A stretch of DNA of 64,000 nt, from the NCBI RefSeq assembly GCF_004664715.2, contig NC_051063.1:117852629-117916628 (forward strand), written 5' to 3'. This document shows, in pieces, positions 47,730 through 58,300 of this stretch. The notes under the pieces were generated by a model. The model was given only the letters and a program-made list of their open reading frames with translations. It was not told the DNA's origin and searched no databases. How positions within the stretch are numbered: position 1 is the stretch's first letter; the number at the start of each line of letters is the position of its first letter. The position numbers were made by a program, and so were the translations under genes. The DNA comes from Peromyscus leucopus (Eukaryota > Chordata > Mammalia > Rodentia > Cricetidae).

Positions 47730-48039
47730 ATTGGTGAAATTATTAAGGCCACTCCACTTAGTTAATGGGGGAGATTTATTTAATGGTGTAACTTACAAAT
47801 GAAGGGATAGATAGTTTGCGGGTTCTGTGAAAGATGCAGTGCAGTATGGCGGTGTTCTCTGGAGAACTCTCCTAGGTCTACCTCTAGCGTTCATGGTCCA
47901 AGAAGGAAGAGAGCATGGCACATGCTGATCTCTGGTCTTCAGGGCCCTCCCTTCACCCCGCCTTATAGGCATGATAATTACCAAAGCCTCAGTGGGGTTT
48001 GGAACTTCCAGACCAAAGCTGGAATGGCTACCTAGTATA
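47730..48039 (-). mobile_element. LTR of the ERVK family, antisense 3' LTR remnant
   Basis: Its reverse complement aligns along its length with the LTRs at 51281-51593 and 60732-61039: 'attccagctttggtctggaa', 'ataaggcggggtgaa', 'atctatcccttcatttgtaa', 'ccttaataatttcaccaata'. It is about 310 bp. A polypurine tract (GGAGAAATGGGGGGA read on the minus strand, 48040-48060) precedes it, so it is a 3' LTR with some internal sequence to the right, not a solo LTR. Confidence 0.85.
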
Positions 48040-48060
48040 TCCCCCCATTTCTCCTTTTAG

Positions 48061-48639
48061 AATGTAAATAGTTATTCTGAAGTATATTGGAAATATGTGA
48101 ATTATTTTTTAATTTTACATGTGGTTATATTTAAGAGAGTCTTTTAAGTTCCAGAAGGAACTTTAGGCTTTGGAACATGTTAAAATTGTTGAGATTTGGG
48201 GTATTCTTATGTATTTTGTATTGAGACAACTACTGTAACAGACATTAGCACAAATGACTCCACAATGGTAAAACCGTTCATGACCCAAATCTCAGCATGT
48301 AGACAACACTACCTGCCCAACGAAAACAAAGGTCCAATCCTTCCAAACTGATGGGAATGGGAAAATCTCTAAATGTTATAACCTTGCCCTTTGGCTTCTG
48401 TAGTTCAGCTTCTGTCTAACTGGTTTTTTTTTTGTTGTTGTTGTTTGTTTGTTTCTGTTTTTCAATTTCAGTATGTGGACCAGGATATTTTTTTGTTCTT
48501 AACAGCTCACATTGAGAAATGCTGTTTGAGGGCTACACTGGAAACTGAAACATGTATGGTAATCTCCAGCCTTCTAATAAAGACTTTATATTGGTTTAAA
48601 CTTATGTTCAAGTAGAATTCTCTGGTGGATATCCAATAT
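48061..48639 (-). other. Possible internal sequence of the antisense ERVK remnant
   Basis: Lies upstream of the polypurine tract in the minus-strand sense. No coding frame. Assigned by position only. Confidence 0.35.
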
Positions 48640-49055
48640 TTTGGAGGTCCCACAGAGATAGAGCCCCAAATACCAGACCTCAAGATTGGGAGGCACTCAT
48701 GTCCAGGCTGTTCATGTAGATCATCCATTTCTCCATCATTGATTGGGCAATCCCGGTGCCTTTCTTGGGGTCTTGTTTTCCAGGTAGCCTCACTGGTGAT
48801 GTGAGTAGCAGTCGAGTCATCCTTGTTCCACATCTAGTATCTTCCTATGAGTGAGTACATACCATGTTTGTATTTCAGAGTCTGGGTTACCTCACTCAGG
48901 ATGATTTTTTTTTCTAGATCCATCCATTTGCCTGCAAACCTCATGATGTCATTGTTTTTCTCTGCTGAGTAGTATTCCATTGTGTATATGTAACACATTT
49001 TATTTATCCATTCTTCAGTTGAAGGACATCTAGGTTGTTTCCAGGTTCTAGGATG
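48640..49055 (-). mobile_element. LINE-1 ORF2 C-terminus and 3' UTR, antisense
   Basis: On the minus strand 49050-48834 encodes the conserved ORF2 end, with [27 protein letters not shown] and MDLEKKIILSEVTQ before a stop at 48834. 3' UTR follows to about 48640. It is truncated at 49055, within the TWKQ codons. Confidence 0.85.
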
Positions 49056-50090
49056 TCTCAGACTACCAGCCAGCAAGAGGAATACACCAGGAGAGCCTCT
49101 ACAGAGTCATGTAACATCAATGTTGTAAAATGGCTCATGGATCGCTTGGTAGATTTGAGACAAGGTACATGGTGGGTAACAGAAACACAGCATGCAGATG
49201 TTGGGGGGGGGCGGTGGTGTGGTGTGGTAGAAAGTTACTCACACCATGTAGACACAGCATCCATGGGGAAGGTTTTATTGGGAAAGGGAGGATAAGGAAG
49301 AAGAGAAAGAGAAAAGGGAAGAAAGAAAAACAGGAAGAGTGCATTACATCATAGCATGAGAGAAAGGAAGAAAGAATGGAGGTAGAAAAGGAAGTTACTA
49401 TTGTGTACTGTCTGCAGGGGCAGCTAGTCTGTATTGAAAATGCTCTAAGGTCTTAGTTAAATATGTATAAAGCTGTCTTTGTAACTGAGAATACTGTTAC
49501 TTTCCTGTGTCAGTCATGAAAAATATTCTAGTATTATTTCTAGTTATCAGAATTATACACAATACCAATGGCTGTGCAAAGAATCCCATAGCTTTTTTTA
49601 GGGAGGTAAGTCTCTCTCTCTCTCTCTCTCACTCTCAAATCCTGTGCTCTATCACTGGGTACCCAAATCATTTTGATTCTGACAGGTTACCCAGAGAAAT
49701 CCAAAAGACCTGTCACTTTAACCCTGGAGTGCTGAATTGTTTATTATCTCAACTCCTGCTCAGGGTCCAGGTCAAATTTGGCCCCTGTGTGGAGGCAGAG
49801 AAGGGCAGGACTCTCATCCAGGACCCCTGCAAACTAAACAGAATGAACACAGGGAGGGAAAAATAGTTCCCTGAAGTGTGTTCATTCCCTCAACTAGCAG
49901 CCCTGGGGTAAGGGAAAAAAGGAAGTTCCACTCCTTCCTCTTTTATGATTTGCCACCTTTTCAACCAATGATCTGTATAACTGCAAACTCAAAACCCAAC
50001 CATTTTCTGAAAAAGTAGGAAAATTTGCCCCAGCTAGGGTAGGGGATGGCTGTTGGATATTGCACTCTGGATATAATGTAGTTGCTTTCT
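49056..50090 (+). other. Unassigned, possibly 5' part of the class I retroviral remnant
   Basis: It lies directly upstream of recognisable gag on the plus strand. A purine-rich tract (49275-49400) and a short CT repeat (49612-49632) are present. The open frame at 49507-49866 shows no motif that I can assign. No LTR was found. Confidence 0.35.
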
Positions 50091-51256
50091 GTCCAACACT
50101 GGCCAAGGAGATTTGAAACCATTTTCCTTATGGCCTTTCTTGAAGGAATAAAGACAGCTGCTAAAAAATTTCTTTTGTCACACAGTTGGCTAAGGACATT
50201 AGAAAAAAAAAACTTTGTAAAAGTTAAAAAAAATAGATATAAATATGTCCCTGCTGCTGGAGTAGTGCAGGATTAGTTTTAGAACAGAAAACTGATTGAA
50301 AGACAAGAACTTTTGCATAAACTGAAAGCCAAAGTCACTTTCTCTGATGATGAAATACAGTTAAACTTACAGATAGCCAGCAAAATTTTTCTGTCTTGCC
50401 ATCTGTCAGAAGAATAACATCTAGTGCTATGGGATGTTCTGCACACCGTGAATGTGGTGCTCTGATTGGTTGGTAAATAAAACACTGATTGGCCAGTAGC
50501 CAAGCAGGAAGTATTGGCAGGATAATCAGACAAGGAGGATTGTGGGAAGAGGAAGGCTGAGTCAGGAGATGCCAGCCTGCCGTCCAGGTAGCAACAAGTA
50601 ATGGCACACAGGTAAAGCCATGGAATACATGGTGACATATAGATTAACAGAAATGGGCTGAATTTAAGTTTAAAAGTTAGTCAGTAGTAAGCTTGAGCTA
50701 ATTGCTGAGCAGTTTTAATTAATATAAGCCTCTGCCTGGTTCTGAGCAGCTATGGAACCAGGCAAGACACAGGAAAACTTCTGACTACAATCTAGCTTAA
50801 AGCTTTCCCTAATCAAAAGATACAGTTGGACTGTCACTCATATTGATAACAAATATTCCTGGGAGTATGGGCAGAAAACAACCCCCTGGGGCTGGCCCAA
50901 CACCAAGTTTCTATCATTGTAAATTAACTAATTGCTCAACTAACTAATTAATTGCTTAGTCTACTCCCATCCAGATTAAACAGTGCCCCAAGTGTGTGGA
51001 AACAAAGAAGAAAATTACAGTCACCATTGCCTGGCGTGGAAAGTCAGGCATCCTGGTGATCTGCTGGTCAATCTGGAATACACCTCTCCTACCTGTGAAG
51101 AAACCTGGACCTCTGATTCTCTTGAGTCTAAATATTCCAGAAAAACAGGTGTATACTGCCTTTTACCTGAAATATGCATTCCTTTGCCTCCCCTTGGAAG
51201 AAGTGTGTCAATCCATTTTTGCTTTTATGTATACAGACTCAGATATAGGTTACAGT
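50091..51256 (+). pseudogene. Gammaretrovirus-like (class I) ERV remnant: end of gag, protease end, start of pol
   Basis: Three pieces in sense order are recognisable by motif. Around 50130-50230 is a capsid-like segment (AFLEGIKTAAKK, then in another frame FVTQLAKDIRKK, as in gammaretroviral gag). Around 50300-50375 is the end of a protease (ELLHKLKAKVTF). From about 50860 is reverse transcriptase: FPGVWAENNPLGLAQH-like, SIKQYPM-like (IKQCPK here), GILVICWSIWNTPLLPVKKPG (20 of its residues) and IFAFMYTDSDIGYS. Frames change between pieces, stops are frequent, and a solo LTR (50425-50789) separates protease from pol. The reading breaks off at 51256 in a poly-A and resumes at 61040 beyond the ERVK provirus. 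Inactive. Confidence 0.78.
50425..50789 (+). mobile_element. Solo LTR with perfect 6-bp target duplication
   Basis: 365 bp, TG..CA, flanked by ATCTAG at 50419-50424 and 50790-50795. Same family as 8318-8654 and 30779-31150. A 6-bp duplication is usual for ERVK-type integration. It interrupts the class I remnant between protease and reverse transcriptase. Confidence 0.87.
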
Positions 51257-51279
51257 AAAAAAAAAAAAAAAAAAAAAAA
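51257..51279 (+). repeat. Poly-A of 23 at the ERVK insertion point
   Basis: 23 consecutive A directly between the interrupted class I pol and the 5' LTR of the ERVK provirus. Confidence 0.95.
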
Positions 51280-51280
51280 C

Positions 51281-51593
51281 TGATATAGTGGGTAGCCATT
51301 CCAGCTTTGATCTGGAACTTCCAACCCCCATTGAGACTTCGGTAACTGTCACACCTACAAGGCGGGGCCAAGAGAGGCACCTGGAGACCTAAGATCTAGA
51401 TGGGCTAGCGCTCGCTTGGTTCCCGGGACCCTGAATGGTGGAGGTGAACCGAGCAGAGCTCCAGAGAACACTGCTGGGCTATGATACACCTTCCCCAGAC
51501 CCGACGACATACCTATCCCTTAATTTGTAAGTTATGCCATTAAATAAATATCCTTTTAACTACATGGAGTGGCCTTAATAATTTCACCAATAT
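51281..51593 (+). repeat. ERVK 5' LTR
   Basis: About 313 bp, starting TGATATAGTGGGTAGCC and ending CACCAATA. Very similar to 60732-61039. An 'aggcggggcc' GC-box-like block and an ATTAAATAAATA block (TATA or poly-A signal-like) near 51539-51550 are shared by both LTRs. Confidence 0.9.
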
Positions 51594-51594
51594 C

Positions 51595-51611
51595 TGGCAC
51601 TTATGTGGGGC
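51595..51611 (+). other. Primer-binding site, lysine tRNA type
   Basis: TGGCACTTATGTGGGGC, two bases after the 5' LTR. It resembles the tRNA-Lys(1,2) site used by betaretrovirus-like elements (ends TGGC and GTGGGGC kept, middle mutated, one base shorter). Confidence 0.7.
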
Positions 51612-52084
51612 AAATTCCAAAGACCTGGGTGGCTCCCACTCTCTCCTCCCTGGCTGGTGGGTACCTAAACCCACCTGCAAAGTTCCATATAACCAGGTTC
51701 CATTCCTGAAAAAGGGAGCAGCTAGTCCAGTCTCAGTTCCCTAGCTTAGCCCTGAGACCAGTGAAAGAGGCACTCCTATGCTCCCTGAGTGCTGGCTCCA
51801 GCTTCTGCCATCTCAACTCCAGCGAGATGCAGTCAGTCAAGATCACCAGCAAGCCCTGCTTTGGAGCTGTACCAACTCCAGCAGCTGGCTGAAAGGTGCT
51901 ACTCCACCCCCCAAAACCACAAAAGGTAAGCATATTGTTTCAAGTAATGGTAATTGATAATTTTACACCTTAAAATTGACTAACAAATTTTGAGTAATTC
52001 TTGTAATATGGCCGACAACATTACCTCACAAGAATTTAAAAACTTTCTGCCTGTATGATGAATGACATCTTCCTGGAAATATAC

Positions 52085-53636
52085 GACCTTTCTTTTTTTT
52101 CTTTTCTTTTTTTTTTCTTTTTTTAAATCTTTTTTTAACCTTTTTTTTTATTTTACAACACCATTCAGTTCAACATAATAGCCACAGATTCCCCTGTTCT
52201 CCCCCTCTCGCCCCCCTCCCCCTCCTCCCCAGCCCACCCCCCATTCCCACGTCCTCCAGATCAAGGTCTCCCCCAAGGACCGGGATCAACCTGTTAGACT
52301 CAGTCCAGGCAGGTCCATTCCCCCCCTCCCAGACCGAGGCAAGTGTCCCTGCATAAGTCCCAGGATTCAAACAGCCAACTTATGCAACAAGCCCAGGACC
52401 CGGCACCAACGCACAGCTGCCTCCCAAACAGTTCAAGCCAAATTACTGTCTCACCCATTCAGGGGGCCTGATCCATTTGGGGGCCCCTCAGCTCTTGGTT
52501 CATAGATCCTGTGCTTCTATTCATTTGGTTATTTGTCCCTGTGCTTTATCCAACCTTGGCTTCAACAATTCTCGCTTATATAAACCCTCTTCTTTCTCAA
52601 TAATTAGACTCCCAGTGCTCCACCAGGGGCCCAGCCATGGATGTCTGCATCCAGATTCCTCAGTCCTTGAATGGGGTTTCTGGCACAACTATCAGGGTGT
52701 CTGGCCATCCCATCACCAGAGTAGGTCAGTTCCTGCCATCTCTTGACCATTGCCAGCAGTCTTTTGCGGGGGTATCTTTGTGGATCTCCGTGGGCCTCCC
52801 TAGCTCTCTGCTTCCTCCCCTTCTCATGTGGTCTTCATTTACCATGGTCTCCTCTTCCTTGTTCTCCCTCTCTTTTCTTGATCCAGCTAGGATCTCCCAC
52901 TCTCTTTCCCTCGACCGTCGCCCTTCATTTTTCCCACTCATGACTAGGTTGTTCATGTAGATCTCATCCATTTCTCCATGTCTTTTTTGAGGTCCCGTTT
53001 TCCAGGTAGCCTCACTGGTAATGTGAGTAGAAGTCGAGTCATCCTTGTTCCAAATCTAGCATCTTCCTATGAGTGAGTACATACCATATTTGTCTTTCTG
53101 AGTCTGGGTTACCTCACACAGGATGATTTTTTCTAGATCCATCCATTTGCCTGCAAACCTCGTGATGTCATTGTTTTTCTCTGCTGTGTAGTATTCCATT
53201 GTGTATATGTACCACAATTTATTTATCCATTCTTCAGTTGAAGGGCATCTAGGTTGTTTCCAGGTTTTGGTTCTTACAAACAATGCTGATATGAACATAG
53301 CTGAGCAAGTGCTCTTGTGATATGATTGAGCATTTCTTGGGTATATGCCCAGGAGTGGTATAGCTGGATCTTGGGGGATATTGATTCCCAACTTTCTAAG
53401 AAAGTGCCATATTGATTTCCAAAGTGGTTGTACAAGACTGCATTCCCACCAGCAGTGGAGGAGAGTTCCCCTAGTTCCACATCCTCTCCAGCATAAAGTG
53501 TCTTCAGCGTTTTTGATCTTAGCCACTCTGACAGGCATAAGGTGGTATCTCAGAGTTGTTTTGATTTGCATTTCCCTGATGATTAGGGATGTTGAGCAAT
53601 TCCTTAAATGTCTTTCAGCCATTTGGGTTTCCTCAC
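52085..53636 (-). mobile_element. LINE-1 3' segment (minus), part of a 5'-inverted L1 in ERVK gag
   Basis: T-rich tract at 52089-52151 (the poly-A tail in reverse), 3' UTR to about 53050, then ORF2 C-terminal codons reading leftwards from 53636: [59 protein letters not shown], with the stop at 53056. The 3' UTR matches 15655-16028. Confidence 0.9.
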
Positions 53637-54567
53637 TAGATGCAGAAAAGGCATTTGACAAAATCCAACACCCCTTCATGATAAAAGTCTTGGAGCGATC
53701 AGGTATAGAGGGAACATACCTAAACATAATAAAGGCAATATATAGCAAACCAACAGCCAACATCAAATTAAATGGAGAGAAACTCAAAGCAATTCCACTA
53801 AAATCAGGAACGAGGCAAGGCTGTCCACTCTCCCCATACTTTTTCAATATAGTACTTGAAGTTCTAGCCAGAGCAATAAGACAAATAAGGAGATTAAGGG
53901 GATTCAAATTGGAAAGGAAGAAGTCAAGCTTTCCCTATTTGCAGATGACATGATAGTATACTTGAGTGACCCCAAAGATTCCACCCAGGAATTGATAAAT
54001 CTTATAAATACCTTCAGCAACATAGCAGGATACAAGATCAACTCAAAAAAATCAGTAGCCCTCCTATATACAATGGACAAAGAAGCTGAGAAGGCAATTA
54101 GTGATACATCACCCTTTACAATAGCCAAAAATGACATAAAATACCTTGGGGTAACACTAACCAAGCAAGTGAAGGACCTATATGACAAGAACTTTAAGTC
54201 CCTGAAAAAAGAAATTGAAGAAGATGTCAGAAAATGGAAAGATCTCCCATGCTCATGGATAGGCAGGGTTAACATAGTAAAAATGGCAATCTTACCAAAA
54301 GCAATTTACAGATTCAATGCAATCCCCATCAAAATACCAACACAATTCTTCACAGACCTGGAAAGAATAATACTCAACTTCATAGGGAAAAACAAAAAAC
54401 CCAGGGTAGCTAAAAGAAACCTGTACAATAAAACAACTTCTGGAGGCATCACAATCCTTGACTTCAAGCTCTACTATAGAGCTACAGTAACAAAAACAGC
54501 TTGGTATTGGCATAAAAACCGATGTGTGGATGAATGGAATCGAATTGAAGACCCTGACAAAAAACCA
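53637..54567 (+). mobile_element. LINE-1 5' segment (inverted, plus), reverse transcriptase part
   Basis: Directly abuts the minus-strand segment. It encodes ORF2 reverse transcriptase in the plus direction: [19 protein letters not shown] at the start, [10 protein letters not shown], the catalytic FADD at 53938-53949, [19 protein letters not shown] and AWYWHKNR at the end. One frameshift lies near 53910. Inversion of the 5' part with a junction at about 53636 is the signature of twin priming during L1 integration. The right border with gag is at about 54565-54570. Confidence 0.9.
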
Positions 54568-55403
54568 GAACAACAAGGTAAAATCAGAGATTTTGTGATC
54601 TCCCAAGATCAAATACTTGGTGAGGGATGTTTCACTGACAGGAATGTACAAGGCACTTATGATGAGCATACAGTATCCCTATGCCGTACAGCAGCTCTAA
54701 ATGCTTGGGAAAAAAATCCAAAACCTGGAAAACTAACTGAGATATACACAAAGATGTTTCAGGGACTGCACTAACCCTTCACTGATTTTTTTTTACAAAG
54801 GCTGAACATAGCTATAACAAAAGCTGTGTCAGATAAAGAATCAAGAAAAAGTATTAACTGAGCACTTGGTGTTTGACAATGCTAAAGCAGAATGCAAAAG
54901 AATACTTACATTATTAAAGATCAAATAAGCTCCTTTGGAAGAATGAATTCCGTATATTAATGTTGTTGAGTCTCTTAACTACAGTAATGAGGCTTCAATA
55001 TGAGAGACAAATCCCAGAGGTGAAAGAAGACCTCATAGTACCAAATGTTTTAAATGTGGTATACCAGGTCATATAAGTAAAAACTGTACATGGGCTACTC
55101 CTAGAAGTAGTACTCCTTCTAGGAATAGCCTAACCAGGAGACCCCAACCACCTCCTGGATTATGTAGAAGATGTGGCAAAGGCCGACATTGCATGAGTGA
55201 GTGCAGATCAAAAATAGATATACAAGAAAACCCTTTACTGGTGGGAAAAGGCTCAGGGGGTGTCTTGCAGCCCCCAAATCAAACGTGGTACAAACATTCA
55301 CAGCCACTGTGGAAGAAATTCCTCTCCAGGACAACTGAATAAACCAATGCCTAATGTAAAAACCGATACTGCAATGGATGATAAAACAGCTTTGATAGAT
55401 GAA

Positions 55404-55553
55404 TCACAGTTTACAAAGAACACTATAAAACAAATATTTTGGCAGACTTCCATAAATGAACAAAGACCAAAGCTTACAATAAGAATTAATGGCCTGGTTC
55501 TGGAGGGCCTGGTAGACACAGGTGCAGATGTCACTATAATTACACCAAAATAA
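55404..55553 (+). pseudogene. ERVK protease fragment
   Basis: The frame contains PKLTIRINGLVLEGLVDTGA, an aspartic protease start with the active-site DTGA at 55515-55526 intact. It ends in TAA at 55551-55553, shortly after the active site, so no enzyme is made. A tract of about 60 codons between nucleocapsid and this point is less conserved. Confidence 0.85.
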
Positions 55554-55577
55554 TGGCATCAGAATTGGTCTCTTCAA

Positions 55578-58300
55578 GTGGTAGGTGTCCAACTTTTAGG
55601 GATTGGCACCCTATCTCAGATAAAACAGAGTTCGAGATGGGTTGAATGCATAGGGCCAGAAGGACAGAGAGGAAGGCTGAAGCCATATGTAGCAAATGTA
55701 GCAGTAATTCTTTGGGGCCCAAATCTGTTACAACAGTGGAATACCCAGATTAAAATTCCTACACTCTTAGAAAAGGAATATAGACCAATGCATGTTTCTA
55801 GGAATAATATCATGACATGCTATAAAAATCAATCACCAACCATTCAGGCTTTTTACAAACAGAGCACAACTGTTGTTGAACTCTCAGAAGTACCAACTGC
55901 CTTATCTTTAAAATGGCTAACTAATAAACCTGTCTGGGTTGGACAGTGGCCTTTGACAAAAGAGAAGCTACAAGCTTTAGAACAGCTGGTTCAACAGCAG
56001 TTAAATGCTCAACACATTGAAGAAGCTACCAGCCCTTGGAATTCTCCTGTATTTGTTATTAAAAAAAAGTCTGGACACTGGAAAATGCTGACAGATCTGA
56101 GAGCTATTAATAAAGTAATTCAGCCTATGGGCTCCCTACAGACTGGGATGCCCTTGCCCTCTCTGCTACCCAAAGAATGGCCTATAATAGTTATTGACTT
56201 AAAAAACTGTTTCTTTACCATACCATTACAAGAAAATTATAAAGAAAAATTTGCCTTCATAGTACCTAATTATAGTAATTCTCAGCCAGTCAAGAGATAT
56301 CAATGGAAGGTCCTCTGACAGGGAATGTTAAACAGCCCTACGTTGTGCCAATACTTTGTGCAGAAACCATTGGAGATAATTTGTGTAAAGTTTCCAAAAT
56401 CTATAATTTATCACTATGTGGATGTTATCCTATTAGCTGATCCAAAGTTGGATACATTAGAAAGCATGGTTGAAGAAGTAAAAAAGTTTTGCATTGCAGG
56501 GGACTGCAAATTTCTCCTAAAAAATGCAAAGAGGAGATTTTATTAATTACTTAGGATATAAGATAGAGCTACAAAAATTAGACCCCAAAAGGTACAACTA
56601 AGGAGAGATCAATTGAAAACTCTTAATGATTTTCCAAATTTATTAGGAAGCATTTCCAACTTACTGGGTATCATGGGAATACCCAAAGATGGACTACAAA
56701 ATTTGACTAATAGTACAGAAGGGGACAAAGAATTAAATAGTCCAAGAGAATTATCAGCCGAAGTTGAGAAGGAATTGGCTCTAGTAGAAAAGACAATTTG
56801 AGAAACACATGTGGATCATGTGGATCCAGAACTTAAATGCATTCTTGTCATATTCCCCCCAGACATTCCCCAACAGGTATTTTGATGCAGAGGGAAGATA
56901 TTATATTGGAATGGATGTTCCTACCACGTAAACCAAATAAGAAATTAAAGACTTATATAGAAAAGATCTCTGATTTGATTCAAAAGGGTAAATTAAGATT
57001 TTGCCAGTTGACAGGAATGGACCCACAGAAATTGTAGTACCTTTAACTAATGAGGAAATTTCATCACTATGGAAAAATAATGAATACTGGCAAAAAGCCT
57101 GCAGTAACTTTTTGGGAGAGATTAACAAACATTATCCCAAAAACAAGAGAGTAGAATTCATAAAGAAGCCTGAATGGGTCCTTCCTCACATTGTATGACA
57201 AAAGTCAATTTCTGGAGTTCTCACATTCTATACTGATGTAAATAAATCAGGGAGAGTAGGATATAAACCAGGAGACATAAGTAAAGTGGTACAAAGTCCG
57301 TACAGCTCTGTACAAAAGGCAGAACTGTATGCCATTCTTATGGTACTGATGGACTTCACAGAAACCCTCAAGATAGTCACTGACTCTCAATATGCAGAGA
57401 GAGTTGTTTTACATATTGAAACTGCTGAATTTATTCCGGATAATACAGAATTAACTTCATTATTCATAAAATTGCAGGAAATCATCAGAAAAAGAGAATA
57501 CCATATATATCTATATATCTATAAATCTATATATCTATATATCTATCTATATCTATATCTATATCTATATCTATCTATCTATCTATATCACATATCAGAT
57601 CCCAGACAGGTCTGCTAGGACCTCTAGCACAAGGTAATGATGAGATTGATCAGTTACTAATAGGTAATGTGCTAGAAGCCTCAGAATGTCATAAGAAATA
57701 CCATGTAAATAGCAAAGGTTTGAAGAAGGATTTCTCCATCACTTGGCAACAGGCTAAGGATATTGTGAAACAAATGCCCTACTTGTTCCTTATATAACCA
57801 AACTCCATTACCTGCAGGGATCAATTCAAAAGGTATACAAAAAATGAAATTTGGCAGATGAATGTGTTTCATTTTGCAGAATTTGGAAGATTAAAGTATG
57901 TACATCATACCATTGACACCTATTCAAGATTTCAATGGACAACTCCTATGAGTTCTGAAAAGGCTGATTCTGTGATTACACACCTATTAGAAGTTACGAC
58001 CATCATGGTAATACCTGTACAATTAAGACAGACAATTCCCCAGCATATGTCTCCAATAAAATTAGACAGTTCTTTGCTTATTACAATATAAAGCATGTTA
58101 CAGGTATACCACACATTCCCACAGGCCAAGCATTCATAGAAAGATCCAATGGATCTTTAAAGGATATGCTACTTAAACAGCAACAGGTAACAATGACTCC
58201 TAGAAATAGATTGCATAGTGCTTTATTAACCTTGAATTTTCTCAATGCTGATGAGAAAGAAACAACAGCTGCAGAGACATTAGACGACAGATGAATCTCC
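55578..58300 (+). pseudogene. ERVK pol remnant: reverse transcriptase, RNase H, integrase
   Basis: Reverse transcriptase: an open stretch 55578-56318 ([38 protein letters not shown]) ends at an in-frame TGA (56316-56318), continuing in the same frame at 56325 (MLNSPTLCQYFV). The YxDD catalytic box reads YVDV at 56415-56426, so one catalytic Asp is lost. Further stops follow at 56544 and 56799. RNase H lies at about 57210-57500 in another frame (SVQKAELYA, VTDSQYAE) and runs into a TATC microsatellite. Integrase lies at about 57680-58300: the first catalytic Asp of the QMDV block is Asn (57861-57863), a frameshift precedes TDN (Asp at 58031-58033), and the Glu (58139-58141) follows at DD35E spacing. 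Not functional. Confidence 0.9.
57505..57597. repeat. (TATC/ATCTAT)n microsatellite in ERVK RNase H region
   Basis: Compound TATC-type repeat expanded inside retroviral coding sequence. It explains the Tyr/Ile/Leu-rich tail of the local open frame. Confidence 0.93.

Larger units (their letters stand above)
52008..55250 (+). pseudogene. ERVK gag remnant, split by LINE-1
   Basis: A candidate start at 52008 (MADNITSQEFKNFLPV) ends in a TGA after 16 codons; its identity as gag start is inference. After the L1, capsid sequence resumes near 54568 with the conserved QILGEG.FTD, GTYDEH and [12 protein letters not shown] segments. The capsid frame meets TAA at 54772-54774 and then frameshifts (FLQRL segment near 54790). 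The nucleocapsid survives with two CX2CX4HX4C zinc knuckles in one frame: 55046-55087 (CFKCGIPGHISKNC) and 55163-55204 (CRRCGKGRHCMSEC). Confidence 0.85.

Noticed and set aside
49507..49866. 119-codon frame with a hydrophobic start
   Set aside because: Contains a CT-repeat-derived SLSLS stretch and sits in an unassigned region upstream of the class I ERV remnant; no motif supports a host gene.
53056..53907. 283-codon minus-strand frame
   Set aside because: Crosses the L1 inversion junction: the first part is antisense to reverse transcriptase, the rest is L1 ORF2 C-terminus. Not a gene.
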